A stretch of 43,365 nucleotides of DNA from a bacterium OL-1 (GTDB lineage: Bacteria; Actinomycetota; Coriobacteriia; Coriobacteriales; Atopobiaceae): contig LM994625.1 of the NCBI GenBank assembly GCA_000752675.2, forward strand, positions 593,012 to 636,376, written 5' to 3'. Positions within the stretch are counted from its first letter, which is position 1, and every line of letters begins with the position of its first letter. Below the pieces are notes generated by a model. It saw nothing but the letters and a program-made list of their open reading frames with translations, did not search any database and was not told the DNA's origin. Below, piece after piece: positions 35,115 through 42,666 of this stretch. The position numbers and the translations under genes were made by a program.

Positions 35115-35774
35115 CTATCGCTTTTTCTTTTGCGCGGCGAGAAGCCTTGCGTAGCCATCGGCAAGCTTGGTACCACGCGGGCCGGTGGCGTCTGAGGCGC
35201 ACACGATGCCATGCTCATCTGAGACGAGAAAGACCTCATCGTAAGCAAGTGTGCTGGCAAGAAGACCCTGGGCAACCCCCTCTTCACACGCAACGGCAAT
35301 GCCAACTGTATTGGCAAGGCCTCGTACGAGCGTAACAGCACCCGAAGCATCGGCCGAAGCGTCCATTCCACAGACGAGCGTGTCTCCGCGTACCACCCAC
35401 AGGGTCTCCGGTGCCACGCCGGTCTCCTCCGCCTCTCGCGATGCCTCAAGCGCACGGTTAGCGAGAACGGATGCAGTAGGTGTCTCTAGGGGTACGTAGG
35501 GTCCCACGGTCATAGCCGCCTGGCCCTTGTCGTCAAGCACAAGCATGAGGACGCCGTCCGGATTACGGGCAGAGCCGTCTTGCAGGGTCCACTCTATGTG
35601 CTGCTTTGCCCAAGCAACCAACTGTGTAGAGACCGCGCGGCCATTGACCACTCGTTTAGAGAGCGCGCGTAGGTGACGGTTCTCCATGGGCAGCTTGCCT
35701 GAGGCCAAGCGCCACCGGCATACGAGTACTGGACGTCCCAGGGTGAAGTCCTGATCTGGCCCTTTGTCACTCAT
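35115..35774 (-). CDS. Degenerate class-IV aminotransferase-like protein
   Basis: 219 aa from ATG 35774 (GGAAGG 9 bases upstream). The C-terminal half matches class IV PLP aminotransferase/aminodeoxychorismate lyase layout: SVLANRALEASREAEETGVAPETLWVV, GAVTLVRGLANTVGIAVAC, then YDEVFLVSDEHGIVCASDATGPRGTKLADGYARLL. Where family members have the Schiff-base Lys (K-T/S ahead of the xVLAxREA segment) this protein reads VPLETPTASVLANRA, with no Lys. The N-terminal domain is also shorter than usual (family about 280 aa). Probably not a working aminotransferase; a binding or regulatory role is guesswork. Family assignment is by pattern, not certain. Confidence 0.55.
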   Translation of the reverse strand: MSDKGPDQDFTLGRPVLVCRWRLASGKLPMENRHLRALSKRVVNGRAVSTQLVAWAKQHIEWTLQDGSARNPDGVLMLVLDDKGQAAMTVGPYVPLETPTASVLANRALEASREAEETGVAPETLWVVRGDTLVCGMDASADASGAVTLVRGLANTVGIAVACEEGVAQGLLASTLAYDEVFLVSDEHGIVCASDATGPRGTKLADGYARLLAAQKKKR

Positions 35775-35957
35775 AGTTGCCATCCTTCCGGCGCATTTCC
35801 CGCGCCGCATACACGAACGTCCAAATTCCATCAGGAGCGCCGGCCAAGAGGGCCGCGGTCTCGCAACGAGCATGGTACCCGATGCATTGCCAACGGTACT
35901 GTGAGAAGATGTGACGCTATATGAAGCTAATCCCAAGACTCAGAGAGGTGCAGGTAC

Positions 35958-36710
35958 ATGGTGTGGCGTGAGGAACGCACATGTGACGGGAAGGCCAGGC
36001 ATACCCAGGAGCTGACACTTGAGCAGCCAACGGAACGAGCGTTGTCTGCAGCTGCAAAGCTCGTAGGAAAGACCTGGTACCCCGACGAGCCAGCCAAATG
36101 TGATGGCCTCTGCGAGAAGATAGAGCTTGCCCATCACCTCGAGCATGCAACCTATGTGCGCGCGGCAATGCTCGGCGACCGCTTTGCCGGCATCGTCGCC
36201 GCCGGCCCCGCGCAATCGGAGGCTGGAACGGCCCGCGCAGACGCAGGTGCCCTCTGGTATCGCAACCACATGCGCGCCTACGCACCCTGGGTGTTGGGGA
36301 CCCCAGACGAGCCGCGAATTGGCCTCGCGCTTGTCCCCATTACCGCCGAGATAGCCCTCACGCAGGAGCTTGTGGAGCGCGGGGACGCCCGCTCTGCCTG
36401 GGAGATCACGCTTTTGGCCGTTGACCCAGCATGCCATGGCCACGGCATTGGACGTACGCTCTTTTCGGGCGCCCTTGACTACCTGCGCGCTCAGGGCGCG
36501 CCGGGCTTCTTCCTCGCCACGGATGACGGCTGCGATTTTGGCTTCTACGACCATCTGGGGCTCGAGCGCATAGCCTCAAGGGAGGCGGCCGCGTGTCCTG
36601 GCGTACCCCAGGGAGAAGAGGCCTTGGAGCTTGATGGCCCCAACGACGAGAAGCCCTTCCGGGTGTATCTCTACGGCGCATGGCTGGACGGCAAGCACGA
36701 TGTGCGCTAG
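35958..36710 (+). CDS. GNAT-family N-acetyltransferase
   Basis: 250 aa. The acetyl-CoA-binding motif A is clear near residues 150-170: WEITLLAVDPACHGHGIGRTLFSGAL, with the Q/R-x-x-G-x-G/A pattern as HGHGIGR, followed by GAPGFFLATDDGCDFGFYDHLGLERI typical of motif B. The N-terminal 90 residues are less typical. ATG 35958 with GAGAGGTGCAGG upstream. Its 3' end overlaps the gluQRS start by 11 bases, so the two are coupled. Substrate unknown. Confidence 0.85.
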   Translation: MVWREERTCDGKARHTQELTLEQPTERALSAAAKLVGKTWYPDEPAKCDGLCEKIELAHHLEHATYVRAAMLGDRFAGIVAAGPAQSEAGTARADAGALWYRNHMRAYAPWVLGTPDEPRIGLALVPITAEIALTQELVERGDARSAWEITLLAVDPACHGHGIGRTLFSGALDYLRAQGAPGFFLATDDGCDFGFYDHLGLERIASREAAACPGVPQGEEALELDGPNDEKPFRVYLYGAWLDGKHDVR

Positions 36711-37758
36711 CGCGAACCTCCACTACGCAAGCACGACGATGGCCTCGCTCGATGCCAACACGCGCACGGCCAAGCGTCAGGTGGTAGGGCGCTTTGCGCC
36801 AACGCCTTCTGGCCGGATGCATCTGGGCAATGTCTTCTCGGCCCTTATGGCGTGGCTCGGCGCAAGAAGCGCAGGAGGGCGCATGGTCCTGCGGATAGAA
36901 GACCTCGACCCCAGGGCACAGGACCGCTCGGTTGCCCGTCTTCTGATGGATGATCTTACCTGGCTTGGACTGGACTGGGATGAGGGTCCATACTTCCAAA
37001 GCGAGCGCGGAGACCTGTACGCCGATGCAATCGAGCATCTGGGCGAGCAGGGCCTCACCTATCCATGCTTCTGCACGCGTTCCGAGCTGCATGCCGCAAC
37101 CGCCCCACACGCCTCCGATGGCACCTATGTGTACCAGGGGACGTGCAGAAACCTCTCGCCCGAGGAGGTTGCGAGAAAGTCCATGGTGCGACGGCCCGCC
37201 ACCAGGCTGCGCGTGCCCGACGAGGATGACCCCGCGGGCACTGTTACCTTTGACGACGTGGTCTACGGCCGCTGCTCCGAGATGCTCGCACGCGAGTGCG
37301 GAGACTTTCTGGTGCGCAGGAGCGACGGCGTGGTTGCCTACCAGCTCGCCGTTGTTGTCGACGATGCGCTCATGGGAGTGACACAGGTGGTACGTGGCCA
37401 CGACCTCCTTGGGTCCGCGCCACGGCAAATCTACCTGCAACGACTGCTTGGCTTTGAATCGCCCTCCTACGCGCACGTCCCGCTTCTTGTAGACCCGGAC
37501 GGAAGGCGGCTCTCCAAGCGCGACCACGACCTTGACCTTGGCGTTATTCGCGACGGAGGCTTTTCGTCTCGCCAGGTTGTTGGGTTTCTTGCCTCCCTTG
37601 TGGGACTTGCTGAGAAAGGCGAGGAGGTCTCGGCAGACGAGCTTGTGCCACGCTTCTCCTGGGATGCGCTTCGCAATCACCGCGATGACATTATGATGAA
37701 CCACGGGGGCTTTCCTCCCTCCAAAGATGTGGCACACAAAGAGATGGGGAACGGCTGA
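36700..37758 (+). CDS. gluQ: Glutamyl-Q tRNA(Asp) synthetase
   Basis: GluRS-like paralogue lacking the anticodon-binding domain; attaches glutamate to queuosine-34 of tRNA(Asp). 352 aa. Seen: GRFAPTPSGRMHLGN (HIGH-type, about 30-44), IEDLDPRAQD, zinc-type CFC..Y...C cluster (PCFCTRSEL, GTCRN), TFDDVVYG, VVRGHDLLGSAPRQIYLQRLLG, and RRLSKRDHDLDL (KMSKS-type). ATG 36700 overlaps the end of the acetyltransferase gene; an internal ATG at 36739 is possible but has no ribosome site. Somewhat longer than E. coli GluQ (about 300 aa). Confidence 0.93.
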   Translation: MCASANLHYASTTMASLDANTRTAKRQVVGRFAPTPSGRMHLGNVFSALMAWLGARSAGGRMVLRIEDLDPRAQDRSVARLLMDDLTWLGLDWDEGPYFQSERGDLYADAIEHLGEQGLTYPCFCTRSELHAATAPHASDGTYVYQGTCRNLSPEEVARKSMVRRPATRLRVPDEDDPAGTVTFDDVVYGRCSEMLARECGDFLVRRSDGVVAYQLAVVVDDALMGVTQVVRGHDLLGSAPRQIYLQRLLGFESPSYAHVPLLVDPDGRRLSKRDHDLDLGVIRDGGFSSRQVVGFLASLVGLAEKGEEVSADELVPRFSWDALRNHRDDIMMNHGGFPPSKDVAHKEMGNG

Positions 37759-37784
37759 GGAACTTCCCAACTCGGAAAACTGGG

Positions 37785-37814
37785 TTGTGACAAGCCGGCT
37801 TTGTGGGGTATCAT
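37785..37814 (+). promoter_or_regulatory. promoter of tRNA-Ser
   Basis: TTGTGA (37785-37790), 18-base spacer, TATCAT (37809-37814); predicted start about 10 bases ahead of the mature tRNA. Confidence 0.6.
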
Positions 37815-37831
37815 GCTTGGGCACAACGTTC

Positions 37832-37922
37832 GGAGAGCTGACCGAGAGGCCGAAGGTGCTCGCCTGCTAAGCGAGTATTCCCTCCAAGGGAATCTGGGGT
37901 TCGAATCCCCAGCTCTCCGCCA
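37832..37922 (+). tRNA. tRNA-Ser(GCT)
   Basis: GGAGAGC acceptor paired with GCTCTCC; anticodon stem CTCGC/GCGAG enclosing CTGCTAA (anticodon GCT, reads AGC/AGU); long variable arm TTCCCTCCAAGGGAA as in class II tRNAs; TTCGAAT T-loop; encoded GCCA 3' end. Confidence 0.97.
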
Positions 37923-37982
37923 GAGTATTGACGTACAGGCTTGGCCCACAAGCAAGGGCCGTTAGTTTGGACGTGAGCATAG

Positions 37983-38019
37983 GGGACCGGAGGCGGTAGC
38001 GCCTTCGGTCTCTTTTTTT
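37983..38019 (+). terminator. Terminator after tRNA-Ser
   Basis: 13-bp stem GGGACCGGAGGCG / CGCCTTCGGTCTC (G-T pairs allowed), 3-base loop, then TTTTTTT. Confidence 0.88.
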
Positions 38020-38072
38020 GCCGGCCACGGATGTGGCGGCTTTGCGACAAGTATGTGTGCAGAGAAAAGTTC

Positions 38073-38103
38073 TTGACTGGCGCCCGCAATCGTGCCATAT
38101 TAT
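38073..38103 (+). promoter_or_regulatory. promoter of tRNA-Arg
   Basis: TTGACT (38073-38078) with CATATTAT starting 17 bases later (38096-38103), 10 bases ahead of the tRNA. Confidence 0.6.
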
Positions 38104-38113
38104 CTAACCGCAC

Positions 38114-38190
38114 GCGCCGTTACCTCAGCTGGATAGAGGACCTGACTACGAATCAGGGCGTCATAGGTTCGAATCCTATACGGCGCACCA
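38114..38190 (+). tRNA. tRNA-Arg(ACG)
   Basis: GCGCCGT acceptor with ACGGCGC; anticodon stem CCTGA/TCAGG around CTACGAA (anticodon ACG; needs A34 deamination to inosine); GGTTCGAATCC T-arm; encoded ACCA. Confidence 0.97.
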
Positions 38191-38200
38191 CGAACGCGCA

Positions 38201-38236
38201 GGCCAGACGAGTTTTTCTCGTCTGGCCTTTTCTTAT
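38201..38236 (+). terminator. Terminator after tRNA-Arg
   Basis: Perfect 11-bp stem GGCCAGACGAG / CTCGTCTGGCC around TTTTT, then TTTTCTT. It also lies 10 bases beyond the stop of the convergent gene at 38246. Confidence 0.92.
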
Positions 38237-38245
38237 CCGATAAGC

Positions 38246-38647
38246 CTAAATCTCCTCTGCTGCGGGCCGATACGTCACGCCCGTGGCGGGTCCTAGCGCC
38301 TGATACGAGTACGGCACGCCCTTGGCATCGCAAAGATCCATAAGGTCGATGAGGGCATGCCTACCACCCTGGAAGAACGAGCCAAGATGAGTTCTTATCT
38401 CCCCTTCTGCTTTGGCGCCATTTCCCAGGAGCTGGGCAAGTCCGTCCATGGCCTCTGGCGAGAAGACAACACGTACCTTATGCGAGGACTCCCCATACGC
38501 TACGCTTGCGGAGGGACCGCTAACCTCCTCGCTTACCATGAGGGACCCGTCCTCGGCGTAGCCGGACGTGACCACGGAGACATCCCCAAGCCGCTCCTCG
38601 CGGGCGACAACCTGCATCCCGTTCTTCTGCTTGTCCTTCGCTGTCAT
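38246..38647 (-). CDS. Small conserved-looking protein of unknown function
   Basis: 133 aa from ATG 38647 (GGGAGGGGC upstream). No membrane helix or signal. Seen: Lys-rich start (MTAKDKQKNG), SVVTSGYAEDGSLMVSEEVSGPSASVAYGESSHKVRVVFSPEAMDGLAQLLG, then EIRTHLGSFFQGGRHALIDLMDLCDAKGVPYSYQALGPATGVTYRP. The second block reads like a compact alpha/beta domain, but I recognise no family. Alone between tRNA-Arg and the patatin gene. Confidence 0.7.
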   Translation of the reverse strand: MTAKDKQKNGMQVVAREERLGDVSVVTSGYAEDGSLMVSEEVSGPSASVAYGESSHKVRVVFSPEAMDGLAQLLGNGAKAEGEIRTHLGSFFQGGRHALIDLMDLCDAKGVPYSYQALGPATGVTYRPAAEEI

Positions 38648-38833
38648 TTTTGCCCCTCCCCTTTGGATTGTGTGTTTCACTCAGTCTACCTCATTGGCAC
38701 CAAGAATGCGAACATATGTTCTTATCTGTCATTCACCGGCAATTCCCTTCGGCGAGCGGCATGCACCCAAGGCTACAGAGGGCGTTTTCTCCGGGTACCT
38801 TAGAACATAGTTGTCTTGTGGACGGAGGAATGC

Positions 38834-39799
38834 ATGAGCAAGGTCGACGGAGTGGGCGTTGCGTTCTGCGGTGGTGGCTTTCGCTCGTACGCCGAGGTCG
38901 CGGTTGTCGAGAATCTAGCCCGCGAGGGAATCACCATTGGCGCCGTTGCTGGAACCTCGATGGGATCGCTTGTCGCGGCCCTTGTGGGGGCGGGGCTCTC
39001 GCCGCAGCGGGTCGCCGAGCTTCTTGTGGAACTTGATCACCGGGTTGTGGAGACGGGCACCCTCAAGAACCTGCGCCTGCGCGTAATCAACATGGTGACC
39101 TCGAATGGCATTGTGGAGTCCGAGAAGATGCAGGAGCTTGCCCGTGGCGTTCTTGGCGAGGCGGGCATCCATACCTTTGGCGACTTCATCATGCCAGTGG
39201 CCATGCCGGCCGTAGACATTGTCTCGGGCGAGCTCACCGTGTTCACGAACGACCCGGAGCTCTTCAAGAGTACAGGCGCTGGCTGGACCTGCATCTCGGG
39301 CGATGATCTTGACGTGGCAAGCTGTGCCTGCGCCTCGGCCTCGTATCCCCTGGTCATTGCACCAACCACCTACAGGGGACACGTCTACATGGACGGCGGC
39401 TGCCGCATGAACCTCCCCACACCTCTATTCGACCGCAGCTCGGTCGACGCCGTGGTGGGCGTGGGAATGATTCGCCAGCTCGAGCCGCTCAACGACCTCA
39501 AGCCGCTTGCCATTGCACAGAGAACCATGTCGTGCGGCGCAAATCAGCTCGACCGTCTGCACGCTCAGGCCGCCGACATCTACGTCAACCTGCCAGTCTC
39601 GGGCGCAGACGCCTTCCAGGCGGGAACCGGTCAGCAGGTCATCGACGAGGCGCGTGAGATGCTCCGCGCCAATCCGGTTGACTGGAGCCCCGCGCGTCCC
39701 AGCGCCTTCTCGGCCATGCGACGCGCCGCCGTCGACGCCATCGCCAGCATGGTCCGCGGCTGGCAGAGCTCGCAGCAGAACTTCCAGCAGAACTCCTAG
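38834..39799 (+). CDS. Patatin-like phospholipase
   Basis: 321-aa serine lipid acyl hydrolase of the RssA/YchK type. Oxyanion GGGFRSYAEVAVVENL (13-28), nucleophile elbow GTSMG with Ser42, and the catalytic dyad Asp187 in YMDGGCR; SCACASASYPLVIAP precedes it as in the family. No signal peptide. ATG 38834 is chosen because GGAGG sits 5-6 bases upstream; an ATG at 38816 lacks a ribosome site. Gln/Ser-rich C-terminus. Convergent with serS across a strong hairpin. Confidence 0.93.
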   Translation: MSKVDGVGVAFCGGGFRSYAEVAVVENLAREGITIGAVAGTSMGSLVAALVGAGLSPQRVAELLVELDHRVVETGTLKNLRLRVINMVTSNGIVESEKMQELARGVLGEAGIHTFGDFIMPVAMPAVDIVSGELTVFTNDPELFKSTGAGWTCISGDDLDVASCACASASYPLVIAPTTYRGHVYMDGGCRMNLPTPLFDRSSVDAVVGVGMIRQLEPLNDLKPLAIAQRTMSCGANQLDRLHAQAADIYVNLPVSGADAFQAGTGQQVIDEAREMLRANPVDWSPARPSAFSAMRRAAVDAIASMVRGWQSSQQNFQQNS

Positions 39800-39824
39800 C
39801 GCAGCAACGCATTGCAGCACAAGA

Positions 39825-39856
39825 GAGGGAGTGTCGCCACCAGGCGACACTCCCTC
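39825..39856. terminator. Hairpin terminator between patatin and serS
   Basis: Perfect 14-bp stem GAGGGAGTGTCGCC / GGCGACACTCCCTC with a 4-base loop between convergent stops. There is no long T-run on either strand, so termination efficiency is uncertain. Confidence 0.65.
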
Positions 39857-39884
39857 AATGAGACAAGGGGAAACTCCCTTTTTC

Positions 39885-41171
39885 TCACGCCAGAGGCTTG
39901 ATGACTTCCATGTCGCGCATATAGGGGCGCAGAACCTCGGGCACCGTGATGGAGCCGTCGGCGTTCTGGTAGTTCTCCATGATTGCGGCCATGGTGCGGC
40001 CAACGGCAAGGCCAGAACCGTTGAGGGTGTGGACCAGACGCGTACCCTTGAACTCCGCGGGGTCCTTGTAGCGGATGTTCGCGCGGCGTGCCTGGAAGTC
40101 CCAGCAGTTGGAGCAGGAGGAGATCTCCTTGTAGTTGTTGTAGCTGGGCAGCCAGACCTCGAGGTCGTAGCACTTGGTAGCCGAGAAGCCAATGTCACCA
40201 GTGCAGAGCGTGACCACGTGGTAGGGCAGGCCAAGGAGCTGCAGGCACCTCTCGGCCTCGGCGACCATGCTCTCGAGCTGGTTCATCGAGTCCTCAGGCT
40301 TGGCAAACTTGACCATCTCGACCTTGTCGAACTCGTGCACGCGGATGATGCCGCGCGTGTCGCGGCCGGCGGAGCCAGCCTCCTCACGGAAGCACGGCGT
40401 GAAGGCGGTGTACCAAAGCGGCAGCTTGTCACCGTCGAGAATCTCGTCCCTGTGGATGTTGGTGAGCATGACCTCAGCCGTAGGGATGAGGTACATTCCG
40501 CCGCTCACGTGATAGAGGTCCTCGTCGAACTTGGGCAGCTGACCCGTGCCAAAGAGGGAGTCATAGTTGGTGATGACGGGCGGCCACCACTCGGTGAAGC
40601 CGGCCTTCACGTGCGTGTCGATAAAGAAGTTGATGAGAGCGCGCTCCATGAGGGCACCCGCGCCACCAAGCAGGTAGAAGCGCGTGCCGGCAAGCTTGAT
40701 GCCACGCTCGAAGTCAATCATGCCGGTGGAGGGGCCAAGGTCCCAGTGCGCCTTGGGCTCGAAGTCGAACTGCGTGGGCTCGCCCCAGCGACGGACCTCG
40801 GGGTTGTCGGAGTCGTCGACGCCATACGGCACGGACTCATGCGGGATGTTGGGGATGGCCGCGACCAGGTCAAACAGGTCCTTCTCGACCTTGGTGCGCT
40901 TCTCGTTAAGCTCGGCGATGCGGTCCTTGCTGGCCGCGACCTTGGCCTTGGCAGCCTCGGCCTCGTCCTTCTTGCCCTCGCGCATGAGCTGGCCCACCTG
41001 CTTGGAGATGGAGTTGCGGTCTGCCTGCAGCTGCTCCACCTCGGCGATGACGGAGCGGCGCTCCTCGTCAAGCTCGAAGAAGCGCTCGCGATCCCAATGC
41101 GCGTTCTGGCGAGAGGCGCAGGACTTGTCAACGAGGTCTGGATTCTCTCGCACGAACTTAATGTCGAGCAT
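39885..41171 (-). CDS. serS: Seryl-tRNA synthetase
   Basis: Class II synthetase charging tRNA-Ser (and tRNA-Sec if present), 428 aa, normal length. N-terminal coiled coil (about 35-105; [14 protein letters not shown]-like and [27 protein letters not shown]), then motif 2 [28 protein letters not shown], and motif 3 [23 protein letters not shown] 41171 after AAGGGAG; upstream codons in frame are not used. The 147-base divergent region shows no T-box. A tRNA-Ser gene lies 2 kb away in this window. Confidence 0.97.
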   Translation of the reverse strand: MLDIKFVRENPDLVDKSCASRQNAHWDRERFFELDEERRSVIAEVEQLQADRNSISKQVGQLMREGKKDEAEAAKAKVAASKDRIAELNEKRTKVEKDLFDLVAAIPNIPHESVPYGVDDSDNPEVRRWGEPTQFDFEPKAHWDLGPSTGMIDFERGIKLAGTRFYLLGGAGALMERALINFFIDTHVKAGFTEWWPPVITNYDSLFGTGQLPKFDEDLYHVSGGMYLIPTAEVMLTNIHRDEILDGDKLPLWYTAFTPCFREEAGSAGRDTRGIIRVHEFDKVEMVKFAKPEDSMNQLESMVAEAERCLQLLGLPYHVVTLCTGDIGFSATKCYDLEVWLPSYNNYKEISSCSNCWDFQARRANIRYKDPAEFKGTRLVHTLNGSGLAVGRTMAAIMENYQNADGSITVPEVLRPYMRDMEVIKPLA

Positions 41172-41255
41172 GTGTGAACTCCCTTGCGTATGTGAGACGA
41201 TATGCCGCAGCGATGTCCGGCGCGCCAAAGCCGCAGCTGCAGCCCGACGGCGCTC

Positions 41256-41269
41256 CAAGTATATACTTG
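41256..41269. promoter_or_regulatory. 14-bp palindrome with divergent -10 boxes
   Basis: CAAGTATATACTTG is a perfect palindrome between divergent serS and the small membrane-protein gene. It contains TATACT on both strands, so one element may supply both -10 boxes; -35 matches are weak. Confidence 0.45.
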
Positions 41270-41318
41270 TGCGGTATCCGTTGGCCCCTTGCGGGCCCAA
41301 AGCCCGGGAGGCTTACGT

Positions 41319-41510
41319 ATGGACTTCTTCACCTGGCTCTTCAGTGATAGGACCGGCGTGGTGTGCCTGGTGATTGGCGGCATGCTGGTATGCCTGCTCA
41401 TCTCGTTTGTCCTTGAGCGCCGCACGCGCAAGGAATACTACAACCACGAGAAGTCCGACGACGACTGGGACCTCTTTGACGACGACGAGGACGAGGACGC
41501 TGACAAGTAA
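41319..41510 (+). CDS. Small single-helix membrane protein with acidic tail
   Basis: 63 aa. MDFFTWLFSDRTG, one membrane helix (about 14-32, VVCLVIGGMLVCLLISFVL), a basic stop-transfer stretch (ERRTRKEYYNHEK), then a very acidic C-terminus (DDDWDLFDDDEDEDADK). ATG 41319 after GGGAGG. Divergent from serS. I recognise no family; it resembles small membrane proteins conserved near housekeeping genes. A hairpin follows. Confidence 0.7.
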   Translation: MDFFTWLFSDRTGVVCLVIGGMLVCLLISFVLERRTRKEYYNHEKSDDDWDLFDDDEDEDADK

Positions 41511-41540
41511 CCTCATGGGGCTATAGGGCTGAAAAGAACG

Positions 41541-41580
41541 GCGGTACCGGTGCGACGAGCGACGGTACCGCTTGTTGTAT
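41541..41580 (+). terminator. Probable terminator of the small membrane-protein gene
   Basis: Perfect 9-bp stem GCGGTACCG / CGGTACCGC with a 13-base loop, followed by TTGTTGTAT. Confidence 0.55.
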
Positions 41581-41750
41581 GTACGAAACCCCAGCTCCGA
41601 CGCCATTTTGCCGCCGGAGGGCAGGTTTTAGCAGCAAGTTTGTACAAAAGGGGCTCTCAGGCGGCAATTTGTCTCCGGAAGGCGCGTTTTGGCAGCAGGT
41701 GCGTACAAAATCCTTGTTCCGGCGGCATTAATTCGCCTGAGTGCGCATTT
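41581..41750. repeat. intergenic hairpin repeat array, locus C (three units)
   Basis: Three imperfect hairpins at 41595-41619, 41657-41679 and 41718-41740, offsets 62 and 61. Shared parts include GTACRAAA before each unit, CCGGAGG/CCGGAAGGC after the loop, and GTTTTRGCAGCA linkers. Related to loci A and B, but with CCGG in place of CGGGCG stems. Confidence 0.7.
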
Positions 41751-41789
41751 CCGTGTTGCGCCGTGCGAGAGCCGACCGGGCAACTGAAA

Positions 41790-41826
41790 AAAGAGCTCCT
41801 CCGCTGGAAACCCAACGGAGGAGCTC
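41790..41826 (-). terminator. Terminator of tRNA-Leu
   Basis: 12-bp stem AGAGCTCCTCCG / CGGAGGAGCTCT with an 11-12-base loop, followed by TTTTTTC on the minus strand. Confidence 0.9.
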
Positions 41827-41836
41827 TGACATTTCA

Positions 41837-41923
41837 TGGTGCGGGCGAAAGGACTTGAACCTTCATGAGATTGCTCTCATACGGACCTGAACCGTACGCG
41901 TCTGCCAATTCCGCCACGCCCGC
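41837..41923 (-). tRNA. tRNA-Leu(CAG)
   Basis: GCGGGCG acceptor with CGCCCGC; anticodon stem TACGG/CCGTA around TTCAGGT (anticodon CAG, reads CUG); long variable arm (GAGAGCAATCTC type); TTCAAGT T-loop; encoded ACCA. Confidence 0.97.
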
Positions 41924-41933
41924 GTGCTGGGAT

Positions 41934-41962
41934 ATATTACAGCATCCGACCGAAAATGCCAA
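41934..41962 (-). promoter_or_regulatory. promoter of tRNA-Leu
   Basis: Minus strand TTGGCA (41962-41957), 17-base spacer, TAATAT (41939-41934), ending 10 bases before the tRNA. Confidence 0.75.
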
Positions 41963-41986
41963 CAGAAGTTTGGCAAAAACGTGTCT

Positions 41987-42634
41987 TTACTCGCCCATCT
42001 CCGCGCGGATCTCGTCGATGATGCGGCGCACCTCGGCGGCGTTCTTGGCGATGTCATCCGCGGAACCCTTGGTGAGCAGGCTCCCCATGCCGCAGGTGTC
42101 AACGCCGGCACGCACCCACTCGGCAAGGTTGTCGAGGTTGATGCCGCCGGAGGCCATGAGGGGCATCCAGGGCGTGGGGGTCTTGAACAGCTTCACGAGC
42201 TGGACGCCATAGGTGTTGGAGATGGGGAAGCACTTGATGAACGCGGCGCCCATCTCGAGACCCTTGTTCGCCTCGGTCATCGTGGTGCAGCCCGGCGCGT
42301 AGGGGACCTGGTAGAGGTTGCACACGCGGGCGACCTCCTCGGACTCCATGTTGGCCACGACGAACTCGGCGCCCGACATGATGGCGAGGCGGGCGGTGGC
42401 GGCCTCCATCACGGTGCCGGCGCCGACGCACATCTTGTCACCGTACTTTGCCTTGACGGCGGCGATCACGTCGCCGGCGTTGGCGTTGGTGTAGGAGATC
42501 TCCATTGCGGGGACGCCACCCCTGACCAGGCCATCCGCAATCTCGAGGCCGCGCTCGACGGTCTCGACCCTCACGACGGCGAACGCGCCGACCTGGGCGA
42601 GTCTCTCGGTGACCTTGGCCTTCTGCATCTTCAT
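41987..42634 (-). CDS. eda: KDPG/KHG-type aldolase
   Basis: Class I aldolase of 215 aa cleaving 2-keto-3-deoxy-6-phosphogluconate or 4-hydroxy-2-oxoglutarate to pyruvate plus an aldehyde. TIM-barrel segments: VVRVETVERGLEIADGLVRGG, Glu45 in PAMEISYTNANAG, VGAGTV, Schiff-base Lys134 in FIKCFPISN, and MASGGIN. The typical Eda text around Glu45 is EITLRT; here it is EISYTN, so the substrate-phosphate Arg is absent and the substrate may differ. ATG 42634 after GGGAGAAAC-type ribosome site. 32 bases downstream of the lyase gene at 42667, so an operon. Confidence 0.88.
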   Translation of the reverse strand: MKMQKAKVTERLAQVGAFAVVRVETVERGLEIADGLVRGGVPAMEISYTNANAGDVIAAVKAKYGDKMCVGAGTVMEAATARLAIMSGAEFVVANMESEEVARVCNLYQVPYAPGCTTMTEANKGLEMGAAFIKCFPISNTYGVQLVKLFKTPTPWMPLMASGGINLDNLAEWVRAGVDTCGMGSLLTKGSADDIAKNAAEVRRIIDEIRAEMGE

Positions 42635-42666
42635 GTTTCTCCCTCTTTCTCCCGTATGCTTGCGCG

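Noticed and set aside
41172-41318. T-box riboswitch upstream of serS
   Set aside because: Only 147 bases, with no specifier loop, T-box sequence or terminator.
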